DNA of 64,000 bases. Origin: Dipteris shenzhenensis (Eukaryota > Polypodiophyta > Polypodiopsida > Gleicheniales). Made by a program: the position numbers and the translations under genes. The DNA is taken from assembly GCA_047967505.1 (NCBI GenBank), contig CM106541.1; one strand, 5' to 3'. Of this stretch, positions 1 to 12,500 are shown piece by piece (positions within the stretch are counted from its first letter, which is position 1; every line of letters starts with the position of its first letter). Under the pieces are notes generated by a model, which worked only from the letters and a program-made list of their open reading frames with translations, was not told where the DNA came from and made no database searches.

Positions 1-118
1 TTGCTTGTAAAATTTCAGCATGAAGCAGATAGACAACATCATTGGAGTGTCACACATGCAGAAAACATTGCAAAAATGAGGGAGAAATTGCAGGAGTCCG
101 AAAATGAGCTTTGGAGAG
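1..118 (+). CDS. ATG14: ATG14 exon a (left boundary uncertain)
   Basis: Reads [20 protein letters not shown] and onward in a charged helical stretch, ending with one base of a split codon before GT at 119-120. A CAG at 16-18 could be the acceptor, putting the exon start at 19. However, bases 1-18 are also open in the same frame, so the exon may begin upstream of the window. Confidence 0.65.
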
Positions 119-1328
119 GTACGTTTTATTGGACAAATTACTACAGCTGGGTTGGTTAGTTTCTCTTTCTTTAGATTTAATGCATCCAATATTACAAAGG
201 CGTACATTGACTGGTTTCTTCAAATTTGGGAAATTTCTAATGTATATTCACTCTGCTGTTCTGGACAGGAAAAGTTGAACTAAGTGAAAAGCAACGTGAT
301 CTAGATGCTCGTTTCAGTTTTCTTGCTTTTGCCTCTGAACAGGTTTATTTAATATTGGAACCTATGGTTGAAAAAACTGAGTGTTTTTAAGGTATGATAG
401 CGTGGACATAGGCGTTAATTACTACCGTATTGTTGGGTTGAATTTAGCTGGCAAAGAAGCAAGTGGAGCAGCTGAGTCAATTCCAGCCAGATCTTGTTCG
501 CACTCATACTTTGAGGCATGTAAGGCTCCATAAGCTTATTGGTACAATGGAACATTCTTTACTGGAATGCCAAAATTCAGACTAAATCATTTTTGCAGAC
601 AAGCATTGTTTGCGAACTTCAACAGAAGCGGAGGACTGTTATTCGCCAACTTTGCAAGGTTTTCCCTCTTAAGCATCTGGTAATCCCCTTGAACTTGCAG
701 AAGCTTTGTGTGTATTTGTGTAAGGGAGAAGATGTAAAAAATCTTTGTAGTTTAGAAATGAACAGTTAAGCGTCTAGAATCTTTAGAGGCTCTGAGAAAT
801 TATTGAATATAAATCTGAGTTAAGAGAACTGAACTGCATTTCAAGAGGGGATTCTTGTGTTTTCTTAGATCTTAGACTTTCTCAACCTACCGTAGGATTA
901 GGGGTTGATATATATGATAAATGTGAACAACATAAATATAGTGGTTTACAAATCATAAAAATGTCTCACATTGACTCAAACATTTCTGATTTGGCAAAAT
1001 ATGGAGTCATTTCTTCCCAATTCCATAGATTTTCCCTCCTTTTTACAACTAAGGAGTCTTTTATCAATCAATGTAGTAATTTCTGGTGTGTCGGCCTTAG
1101 GCATGTTTAGAATGATGGAACATAAGCTGAAAACAAAAGCAGGGAGCTTAACAGCCCGTTCTTCTTATAGTTTCAAAAGAGAGTTTGATTGAGTATGCAT
1201 GTGCTTTCTAAGTTAGGATTGTAAATTTGCATCTTTGTAGGAAGCGGTACATAAGTGTAAGAGGTTCATTTAGTTTTTTAAGTTTTAAATAATTTATTCT
1301 TTCTGTAAATTCTTTCTTTCATTCCTAC

Positions 1329-1374
<46 letters not shown>

Positions 1375-4300
1375 ATTCCTGTTTTTTGGTTGAGTTTGTT
1401 TCTTGATTTGTTTGTTCATTTTTGCTATGTCTTTTCTTACTTTCTCTTTATCTTTCTCTTTTGTTTATTTGACGTATTTTAGTAGCACTGGGTTTGTCCA
1501 AGAGACTCCGCGGGTCTTTAGAAACCCAATATAGCTGCTTATGCTTGGGCACTGGTGATGACGTAAGTGTTGCTTTGCTTGCTAAGTATGTCTACCTTTT
1601 GTTTTTCAAAATTTTTTTGGTTACCTTACTTTTCTTCTCTTTTGTTTTCTCTTTTATTTTCTTTGTAGAATTTTGGAGTCTGGACTTTAGAACAACAGAA
1701 AATCTAAGTGTGTATGATTGGAAATATTCTAGTCTTACAAAGGTTTTTAAATATGAGTTAAGAGAAGAACAAAAACTCATATTTCCATTCTAGCCCTGGA
1801 GGAATTGCTTCTAGCCAGGTCCTTGTTTGACATAAGCCACTGTGGGACTTCAGCGGGGAGGCTGCAAGGGATGCATCGTCCTTGATGGAGGGTGAATGTC
1901 TGTCTGTTTGTGGGAGAGCCCCCATTGCCAGAACCCCAGTGTCTACAGACTGCATCCGAAGCCTATTGTGCTTAGCTCCTGTGATTGTCTGCACCACATA
2001 TGGGTCACCTTTGTGGGGAGAATGTGTGAAGTTTGTGATCTTTCATTTTATGAAAAAAGTTTTATTGGAATCAATATACAGGCAATGGCAGTTTCTCTCA
2101 CATATTTTATGTCAATAGGCACTTATACATCGCCGTCACAAAACTTTGAGATCTTGACATCGGTATTTCTGTCCTCTTGTGGTGGAAAAGTTATGGTTCA
2201 TTTTGCAGTCGAGTTCTTGTAAATGTAGGATATATGGAAAACTGTTGGCCAGTCTTTTTTTCTAACCATGCCACATTTACAAATTTCTGCTGTTTTTTGC
2301 TCTCGGTGTTCTAATTTATTGCTTTCCTGAAAACATCTAGCATTTATGGTCCAATCTTGCACACATATCCCTTGTGTTTTTTTCTTTGTAATTCCATTTT
2401 GATGCATCAGTTGATGTGTGGTGCTCGCACAAGGCAATTACTCATTTGATCCTCCTGTTGGAGAGCATAAGAGGGGAGACAGTTTGCTGCATGCCAATTG
2501 TGGTTGCTAGTATCCTGGTTGCGCATCAGAGATAGTTTCTGGGATGGCTGGAAGCTTCTAATATGGCTTGACAGGTGTCCCGATCTATTAGAAAGGTCAC
2601 TGACCCACCTGTGAGCCCCCTATGAGGAGGGCATAGGGTTCTGCGAACCTAGATAGCTGCAGGACAACAGAATAGGGTGCAGGCTTATCTTCAGTGCTGT
2701 GGCAGACACGTTGCAGTGCTGCAAGTCAGCAGTGAAAACAGCAGTGCTGCCAGGGCTATATGGCAGCAGGTCAGGGTCGGCAACAGCACTGGTTGGGGTC
2801 GGGAGCTGCACAGGTTGGCAGTCCGGCTTGTCATCTACATGGGTTCGGCCAGAATTTTGAGGGGGTGTAGCCCCTTCTCCCCTAGTTTTCTATCCCACTG
2901 AAGCCCTTCTACTAAAGGCACGCAGGAGCAGAAACATTGGCCATCTTCTGTGTCTATACTTCTCAGATTTCGAGCAGTCCTCTCCGACTGTTTTGTGCCC
3001 AGCAGTTTGCTGGATGTTTGTGGTTTCTTCCTGAATAATTTGGCCACTCTTTGTGTTTGCTATAATCGGAGCTACCTTGTGGCTCAGAAGTGCCCAACTG
3101 ATGTTGAAGCTAGGCTGCCAGGACGATGATCCTTAGTGGGAGTTCCGAGTCCTACCAAAGCCACAAATATCCAGCAGTTTGCTGATGTTTGTGGCTTCTT
3201 CCTGAATCATTTGGCCACTCTTTGTGTTTGCTATAATCGGAGCTACGTTGCGGCTCAGAAGTGCCCAACTGATGTTGAAGCTAGACTGCCAGGACGATGA
3301 TCCTTAGTGGGAGTTCCAAGTCCTACCAAAGGCATAAGCTACTACTAAAACTTCCAGGTATCCTAAAGCCAAAATCAAGCCTTGAAAACTTCAAATTACA
3401 TCGCCATGACTATCTTAATAATGTAGGCCAGCCACTTAAAGCCAAGAAGCCCTAAGAATCAATTGCTCAAGTTATAGAAAAGCTTGAAACCATGTACCAC
3501 ATGCAAGCAAGCAAGCAACCATTTAAAATACACCCATATTTAAAGTTTTACTGTTTTTTGTATAATTGTTTTCCTCTCTGATAACAAATATAAATTGAGC
3601 CCTATGGATGTCAAGGGCACTTCAAGGAATGTGATAGTGGTTGTAGATCCGGACACAAGAGTGGGAGGATAAAGATGCGCAAGCCGTGTCAAGGTTGTAA
3701 CCGGCCTTCGGGAAATCCAAAGGGCAGTGAACAGTTAATAACCAGCAAATACTTAATTTACACCCACTTAGAGCAAACCGAATCAACTTAGAACACAACA
3801 CCCGACAGCTAGATTGCCCCTGTCCGGCCACCAAATTGGCCTAGCCCCCCTTTTGGTATTTCTTTATCTTTTACTCAAAAGGCTTGGAAACACAAGAATA
3901 GCACCGCAGTGCATCAGCCCACAGACGACTAACTGAATAATCTGATCACAGGCACTTCCGTCCTGCTATGCAATCACATAAAAGGCACCCCAGTCCAGTG
4001 CAACATTCCATGGCAGCCCTTCTCCCAAATCTAACTGAGGGTTCTAACCTGGCAGCTTTGATACCCACTAGGGGAGTCCTAGCAGGAGAGAAATCTGCCC
4101 ACTCTGCCTTGGTAGCTCTGAATACCTGTCAAGGGAGTCCTAGCAAGACAGAGACCAGCAAAACAACCACACTTGGTTGTTCTTGGCAACCAGAAAAGCC
4201 AGCTGCGCAAATCAAAAGAATCTGAGGGTTTTGAGGCGGTAGGAAAGCTCCCAGAAAGCAATCAACCGATCGGAAAGCTCGGGAAACCCTGGGAAATCAG

Positions 4301-6539
4301 CAAACATGGAAAAACGAAATTCCCTGGCAATATCTCTGGCACCCAGGTAGGTGAAAATCAGCAAAAGCAACCCTGGAAAAGCTGTTGGAAGAGAATCGCC
4401 AAGTCTGGAAGCAAATTGAGTTGCCTGGAAGCTCCAAACTGCCTGGGAAAGTGCGATTTTGATAGGCACCTGGCCTGGGAAGCTCTTGGAAGAAGTGCGA
4501 ATTAGATTTGGGTCTCTGGGAAGGCATGAACAGTAGGCATGCAGCAAAAACGAACTGATCTGGAGGCTCTTGGCAACAAAAACGAATTTCGTTTTTGAGC
4601 TTCTGGCAGGCCTAACAGCCCACCAACAGCTCACATACGGCCCTAGTAGTCGAATATCAGCAAGGTGATGTGATAGAATAGCCTTGGAGCACTTTCCCAG
4701 CTTGTGACTTGCCTCTCCTTGTTCTTATGTGGTCCAAAAAACAGCCCTGAAAGTGAATTTTAACTTTTCTGATTGCTTTCCAAGCAAGCTAGCCAAACGT
4801 GGCTCCTAGAGCTATTTTTAGCGAAATGAATTTTTACCCCTCTCTAACCTTCAGTCCCTTGCCTTGGGACTATCCTTCGGAACTCCTTAAGTACATCTAG
4901 AAAAGGATGACCAGAGTATGCTTTTTGAAAAGTAGAACTTGGTATCCCAAGCTGTTTGGTTGACCTCTGTAAGACATTATGAAGATCCTTGCATCAAGCT
5001 ATAACAAGACTTTGTGGCATTTTCAAGTAGCCGTATCTTTCCTAGCCTAGGTATATGTTTCTCCCTTTTAAGTACTGAGCTATTGTTCTTCAGGTAGTCT
5101 TGTTCGCTATACACTATCGTGGGATTAAGTTTCTGTACTGTGTCCCTTTGCGAAGTGATTCCCATTGATGTATTCTCTCTCCAACTATCCAACCCTCCTG
5201 CAGCGTCCCTGATCCAAGTCTGTGTCATAGCGTTCTCTTGGTGTGAATGATACACTGTATGTAAGGGTGAAATGGATAAAATAAAATCTACTCATCTCCT
5301 CAAAAGATCTAATATGACGCACAATACATATAATCCTCATGTAGCTTGAAATAGTTGCTCTCTTCCATAGCTGATTGTGAGCCTATTTATATGGACAAGA
5401 TATCATGTGTGTAAATAGAGGGAACACATCAATGTTACTAGACTCTTCTTCAACTCTAGATCTTCAATGTCAGCTGAGTGTCACAGACTGGATCAGTCAG
5501 CTGACATTGAAGATCCAAAAAGAATGGGAAGTTGCAGGTCTGTGTTGACTATCGGGGAACTCAATGGTCAGACCAATAATGATCCTCTGGAAATCCTAAC
5601 TACATCTAGAAAGAGATGACTAGACTATGCTTTTTGAAAAATTTTGCCTACATTGTAGAACTTGGTATCCCAAGCTGTTCTGTAAGAGATTATGAAGACC
5701 CTTGCATCAAGCTATAGCGAGACTGTGGCTTTTTCAAGAACCATATCTTTCCTAGCCTTCTCCATGCATCTATTGTGCTTCAGGTAGTCTTGTCGGCTAT
5801 ACACCACCGTGGGATTAAGTTTCTGTACTCCCATTGATCTATTCTCTCTCCAACTATCCAACCCTCCTGCATCATCCCTGATCCAAGTCCCTGTCATAGT
5901 GTTTTCTTGGTGTGAATGATATACTGTATGTAAGGGTGAAATGGATAAAATAAATCTACTCATCTCCTTCATAGATCTAATATCATGCACGAATACATAT
6001 AATCCTCATGTAGTTCGAAATAGCTGCTGTCTTTAGTAGACCATTTATGGAGAAGATATCACGTTTTAAATAGAGGGAACACATCAATGTTACAAGAATC
6101 TTCTTCAACTCTAGATCTTTTGAGAGGTTTGTTTCCTTGTTTTTTTGAGTAGCTGCTGATTAGCTTGGCCAGCTGAATTGCATTCTCTTTGTTATGTAAT
6201 ATTGATTGTTGAAATCCTCAAATCTTTGTGGTTTTGTTGGTTTATCAGTTGTCCTCAAATGCAGGGGAAAGGAGGGAAGGTTCAAATTCATTACAATATT
6301 GGACAATTTGTGGTGCTCGCTTGCCAATTGGTGATGATCCTCATTCAATCCCAGCTCAAGAACTTGCAGCATCTCTTGGGTAATGTTCCCTCTTTAAGTT
6401 GCTTCTAGTTTTGTACCTTCTATGACTAGGACAGTTTAGTCTTTGTTTAAACGCTTGATTGTTTTGAAATCTCTGCTTGTTTAAAAAACCATTGGGTAAT
6501 CACTATCCACAAGTATTCCTCTTTTTGTTCTTATGCAAG

Positions 6540-6580
<41 letters not shown>

Positions 6581-9500
6581 CTCCCCCCCCTGTTGGAAAG
6601 GTCACCTCCCCATCTGTAAGCCCCCAAATGAGGAGAGCGTGGGGGAGGGAGACCTAGGGCAGGATGTGCCCAAGAGAGAAGAAAGAGAGGGGGCTGCCAC
6701 ATTGGCAGCACCTCACAGGAATGCAACCTACAGATGGCATCAGCATGGTGAGGGTAGTGGGCAGGTGAAGGGCCTGCAACAGACCCTGATGATGGCACGG
6801 TACAGGCAGGTCAGGACAGCAGGACCTGTAGGGACAGGTACGGCCCCTATACAGCAGCATGGCAGGTGTCTACAGGCAGGGACACGACCTGCAAGCAGAG
6901 CTGGCACATGGCGCAGCATAGCAGGAGCAGAGGTGTGCCTTGTGGGCAGGATTGCAACCTGCAGAAGGGCCTGGAAAAGGGCCAGACTTATGGGCCTGGA
7001 CCCTGCACTGGAAGGGGCCAGCAAAGGGCCCTTATATAGGGCTGGTTAGGCTGAGCCAACCAGGTCGGTTGGGCCAGCCAACCTAGTCTGTCCAGTCGGC
7101 GGCCCAGTCAGGGCAGACTGGTCAGTATTTTTGCCAGGCCTTAGGGCCTATAAAAGGAGAGGCTCAGGCCTCATTTCATTATCCAACTATCCAGCAGTTC
7201 AAGGAGCAGACAGGAGCAGCCAGGAGCTACTTCCTTGGGCCTCACATTGGGGGTGAAGGAGAGTTGAAGGTGAGCTGCAGACTGAGTTCCCTAGAGGCTG
7301 GACCTTGGCTGTCTACTAGGGCAGCAAGGTGTTGTGATCATCATACCTTCTGGAGCAGCCATTCACAAGTAGGTTGGAGTAGTGGAACAGGGACCTGTGT
7401 GCTGTAGACAAAGCTTGGCAGGGGCTGCCCACCTAGGCTGATTCACAGGCAGTAAGGTGGAGAAGAACACACTGGACGGAAAGTCTACAGACGCTCGAGG
7501 TGGAGCACGCGGGCTCGAGTCTAGAGATAGGCAGCTGATAGGAGAAGGGCCTTGTGGTAAGATCAGAGGACCACACCATTGATGGGACTCTGGATCTATC
7601 TCTCTTGTATTGTGTCCATAGTTTTGAATGGAAATATATATTTTGGTGGTTTCTCTATCTGGCTGGTTCATTGTCTATTGATGAGTCTGCACATCTATTG
7701 AATGCACATAAGTAAAGAAGTTTGTGATTCCACACCCACACCACACATTGTGTGAGCTCCTGGGCATTACTATAAGTCTTCCGCTGCGTGTACCCTCTGT
7801 TGGGTATTTTCTAACACCCCCCCCCCCCCCCCCCCCCCCCGGCAAAAAAAAAACCCCTCTCCACACACACACACACACACCACCACCACCAACAACAAAA
7901 TAAAGTACCTTCTATTAAATGCTTGAAAATGATACAAGCAAGCTATCCATAAGGCATAAGGAAAGAAAGAGCTGGCTGCTTTGTAGTGTGCTTCAGTGGG
8001 CTTCAGCTCACTACATGTGTAACACATCTTCACCCTTCTCCACTACATTTTTGGATCATTAGTGGATGTCATGCTTACTGACCACACGTAGCTTAATGAG
8101 GGCAGATCAAGATCACATAGTGTTTAACCGTGAGGCAAATATGATCTTCAGAATAATATTACCTTGATCACTCACATGTATACCTTGAGTGTATATTATC
8201 TTCAGTATGTGATGGATCCATACTAGTCACACCTAGTGATAGGATGCTGGAAGCTAGGGAATGAGGTGGACTTCACATGAGTGAAGTTACGAGTCATTTG
8301 ACTATTTCCTACCGCATCACCCTCCATCTGATATTAAGTTGTCAACATGCTGTACAAGACATCAGATGCCTCTCACATCCTCTAGGGTTTTCTAACATCC
8401 GATGGGCTTTCCAAAACCCATGGTTTATTCTTGACACCTTCAGATTGGCTTTGGGGGTGAGCCGTGGTGTGTTGGGCAATGATGCTTAGCTTAATGAGGA
8501 TAGATGAAGATCACGTAGTGTTTAACCGTGAGGCAGATATGATCTAAATAACTCTTAATATTTGAGTGTTAGGTTTAGCACCTTGATCACTCACATGTAC
8601 ATTAGATAGAGCACATTGAGGTCTAAAGGATGGAAATAGTTTGGGTAAATTCTGAGTTATCTAGGTCAAATTATGAGCCTGGCAAACCTATGATGTGCAT
8701 TTGTTCTAAGCTTATTAATTTAATTAATTATGTGCACGGGTAGAGGGGTTATGGAGCAAAATTTTTAAGAGACCTAATTAAAAGATTAAAATAATTCCTA
8801 AAAGCTATTCTAACCTAGAATAACCAATCAAATACTACACCAGAAAATAAGATATTAGAAATCGTTTTTCAGCTTTTTCATAGCTTTTTCAGCTTGCTTT
8901 GTGTGCTTTCTTAGCTTTCTATAGCTTTTTTCTTTCACCCAATATCAGTAAAAGTTTGGGCTTGGTTCTAAGTAGTCACAATTGCTCTCTCTTGCAAATT
9001 TGCACCCTCTCCGTGCTACTCTCTTTGCAAATTCGTCCTCTTCCTAGTCATCCTCTTGCTGTCCAACTTGATGAATTTCTGGAATCTTTGCTTCAGCCTA
9101 CATTTCTTCTTGTCCAATGCCCAATACGAGTCACGAGGCAAAGCCTAAGAGATAAGTTGATACTAGAATAACAATTCCGGAGAGATTTTATAGAGATTGG
9201 CAAGTATTGGGACTCTTTTCGCTTGGTCTTCACCAAGAGCTGCCAATCGTTACTTTTTCTACAGTATTTCTACCGCTATATATTGAGTTCTCAAATTTTT
9301 CATCCATTGGGAAGATCATTGTACATGTTTTGGACTACTTATTCATGTCCTAAATTACAAATCGGGTTTTGTTCTACTATTATAATAATAAAGAAATATA
9401 CTTGGGATTAGCCCAGCTAGGAGGCACACCTCATTCACATCCCATCGGGTGTCAGACTCTTTTTTATTCCTTTATCTTCTTTTCCCGTTCTGTTGTGTGA

Positions 9501-12500
9501 AATTTGATTGATATGTGTGTGGATGTTCATCTCAAAATAATGACCATTTGAAGTTCTAAGTGGTATCTTAGACATGATATGTTCAATCATGATGGTCCTA
9601 TAGTTTTTTGGGCTCATGGAATCCCTTGCCTTGTGAATGGGTCCAATATTGTTGAGAATCCAGGTATGTAGAAAGCCAAGACAAACTGTTTCATTGAAGA
9701 GCTTTGCTTGCAATAGCTAGTATGATGATGAGTGCAAGGCTCTTCGCCATCAACACAAATTTGAGACCAAGCATAACCTTCGGAGAACAAGCGTGAGTAT
9801 CCCCGTTTGATACACCGGAAGAAGAGCAAACTCCAAGGACTTTTGGCAAAAATTCCTTGAGCGGCGATCCACATCACCTCTCACAAACACCCAAATTTGG
9901 CACACCTACACACGTACATTATACGACATTCCTCACCAGCCCGCTCCCGAAAACCTCACACTCACCTCGCCCCATCTCTTGCACTCTTTTCACAAAGGGA
10001 GGGGGTCAAAGACGCAGTACTAAAGCTTCATAATGGCCAAGTGAAGGATCATGAGGGTTTATGCACTACATTCTTGCACACAGGATTGACATACTAGCCC
10101 TGACCTTGGGAACAAAGCCAAGGGGTGGAGGCCGTGTGGACGGAGTGGTGTAGGGAAAGGCATGAAGGACAGCCTTGTGAAGTGAGTGAGTGATCAGAGT
10201 GGCACGGTTCTCTAATAGTGGTATGTGATTGATGTATGAAAGTAGAGTGTATTGGTGGGCTGAATACTTATGTGAGAGATTGCGGTCAAAGTGTATGTCA
10301 TGGTAGATAGTATGAGAGAGAGAGAGAGAGTGTGTTTGCATAAGATCCATTACATCATACCCATGATTGTTGCATAGCGAAAGGCAGAGTTTTTTTTTGC
10401 AAGAAGAAGTAAATTCGATTAATGCTTGAAAAACCATACTACCAGCTTCCAATAGGAGTTGTCGATGAAAACAAAGAAAAGAACTGGTTGCCAGCTTTAA
10501 GAACAACCATCCATTTCCAGTTTTTTCATGGTAGGAGCTAGCAACCATGCTGGTGGTCTATATGCCCAACAAATACCCCTTGTGGAAAAGGTGTAGAAAA
10601 CTCCCGCCGGCCATGTCTGGCAGAAGTGCTCTTGCCCCTCGACAGTGGCTCTCGATCTTGGAGTACGCGCTCCCAAATGGCACACAAGGTGAAGATGATA
10701 TCTTGCCAAATGGCTACTAGAGTAGCCGTTGGAGAGATCGACTAGTCTCCCATTACCTTGCTACATCTAGCTAGATGTTCCAGGCAGTGATGGTGGAGAT
10801 GGTCTCCCAAACACCACCCTCCGAGAGATGGTGGGCATGAACCACCTGGGCTGAACTGTGTCATGGATCTCAATCCAGGAAACCTGGTGTTTATGTATCT
10901 TGTAAGACGGCGTAACAGGGTCGATCGCAAAGGCGTGGCCTCCCTTCGTGAGCCAGGCCACCATCCCCCTCCTGAAATCCCTTGCTCATCCTCTGCATGC
11001 TAGCAACAATCCTGAGGGCCGCTAGCCAAATCCGTTGTGCAGCAAGGCTACCCCAAAGACAATGCGGGATGGTCTCCAAAACTCCATCCCCGCAATAAAC
11101 TCCATCCCCGCAACTAGTGCATCTGCCATCTATCCGCATCTGCTCTAGCCAGGGGCCGATGGGCAGACCCCAATGTGCTAACAGCTAGAAGAAATAAAAA
11201 TTCTTTCATGGGTGCAAACTCGTCTAGAGGCGAGGCCAAAAGCGGCCAACAACGCCCGATGCGAGTGGTATATGAGGAGACCTCCTCTACCTGGTCCGAA
11301 TGCCGTATGCGGACAGGCCAAAACCGCTCCCTAGGGTCCCATTGAATGTCACATAAGGGTCTGCCCTCCCAAATCCAAAGGCGCCACACTGCTCCCTCTA
11401 GGGTTGATAAGATGGAGGGATTGATGTACCAAGTCCTGCCCAAGCGACCCACAATCTTGACCCTCTTCCACTCCAAGTCCTCTAGGTCCACCTCTGTCTC
11501 CTCCGACTTATCCTGTAGTGAGCCTCTTGGTCCCACTCGACAGAAACGAGACTGCGGGGAACCAAGAGACTCCCAAAAAAAGCGTATCCAGAGCGGTATT
11601 CCTATCCGCGAGAGCTGTCTTGAGTAGCAATGGGGGGTCCAGGGGCTCTGTAGTCCCTCCCACCAAGAGTCTGGGATTGCCTCCTCAATCTCTTGCATCG
11701 TGATATGTGCTCCTCGGAGGTAGGAGAGGGCATGTCTGCGGGCCTCTGCCTCTCTAGGAAGTCGTCTCCATGTCCCAAAGGATTTGGCCGATTCCCTGTC
11801 CCACTGCGCCCATCCGATATGAGTCCGTTGTCCTAGCATGCGCCCCTTCGAGTCTTTGACATCTGGGTGTTTGATGAGAGGCTGCCTCTCAAACTCCTCT
11901 CTGCAAGACAGCCTAGCCCGTATGAGTCCTCCTGCCAGTCTTTGTCACACTCTGTAGAGACTCTGCATCAACAGAGAGCCCTTCCTTGTCAGCGGTGTCT
12001 CTGAGAAGATCCAGCTGTAGGATTGTTGCCACTGCCCCCAGTGCGAGGCGTGTTTCCAAGAAACTACTGTTGGAGGAGGAGCTTCCAGGGGTCTGCACCT
12101 AGAGTAAGGCCTCTCACAACCAGCTTGCCCAAGAGGGCTCTGATCTGCATCTCTAGGTCAATAATACCAAGTCCCCCCCTGCTTCTGTGGCAAGATCACT
12201 GTCTACTAGGCCACCTTGGCTGTGGTGTTGCATGTGCCATACGATCCCAACCAGAGGAAGTTCCATACTAACCAGGTTAGCCCAAAGTCAACGTCAATGA
12301 AAAGTCATCGCATGAGTAAACTTTGTTTTGACCAATTTTTTCCTTTTCTGCTTCTGCAAGAACGACTGATGCTGTTGTCCAAATTCGCATGTTGCTACTC
12401 CGAAAATGCAATTCTTCTTTGCATGATGTAGATCTACATGTGAGTGAGACGGATCGACTTACCTTGTGAAAAGGAGAGCGGAAATGTGGTCCTGTTCTCA

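Noticed and set aside
4212-4634. 140-codon minus-strand ORF
   Set aside because: Lies in repetitive CTGGGAAA-type DNA with overlapping ORFs on both strands and no recognisable domain.
6261-6264. Second splice acceptor (GCAG) 16 bases inside ATG14 exon e
   Set aside because: Using it would shift the frame relative to exon d; the TTTATCAG acceptor at 6241-6248 keeps phase and gives a sensible protein.
6477-7049. 190-codon plus-strand ORF through the CT repeat and solo LTR
   Set aside because: Begins with Leu-Ser repeats from the microsatellite and runs through GC-rich non-coding LTR sequence.
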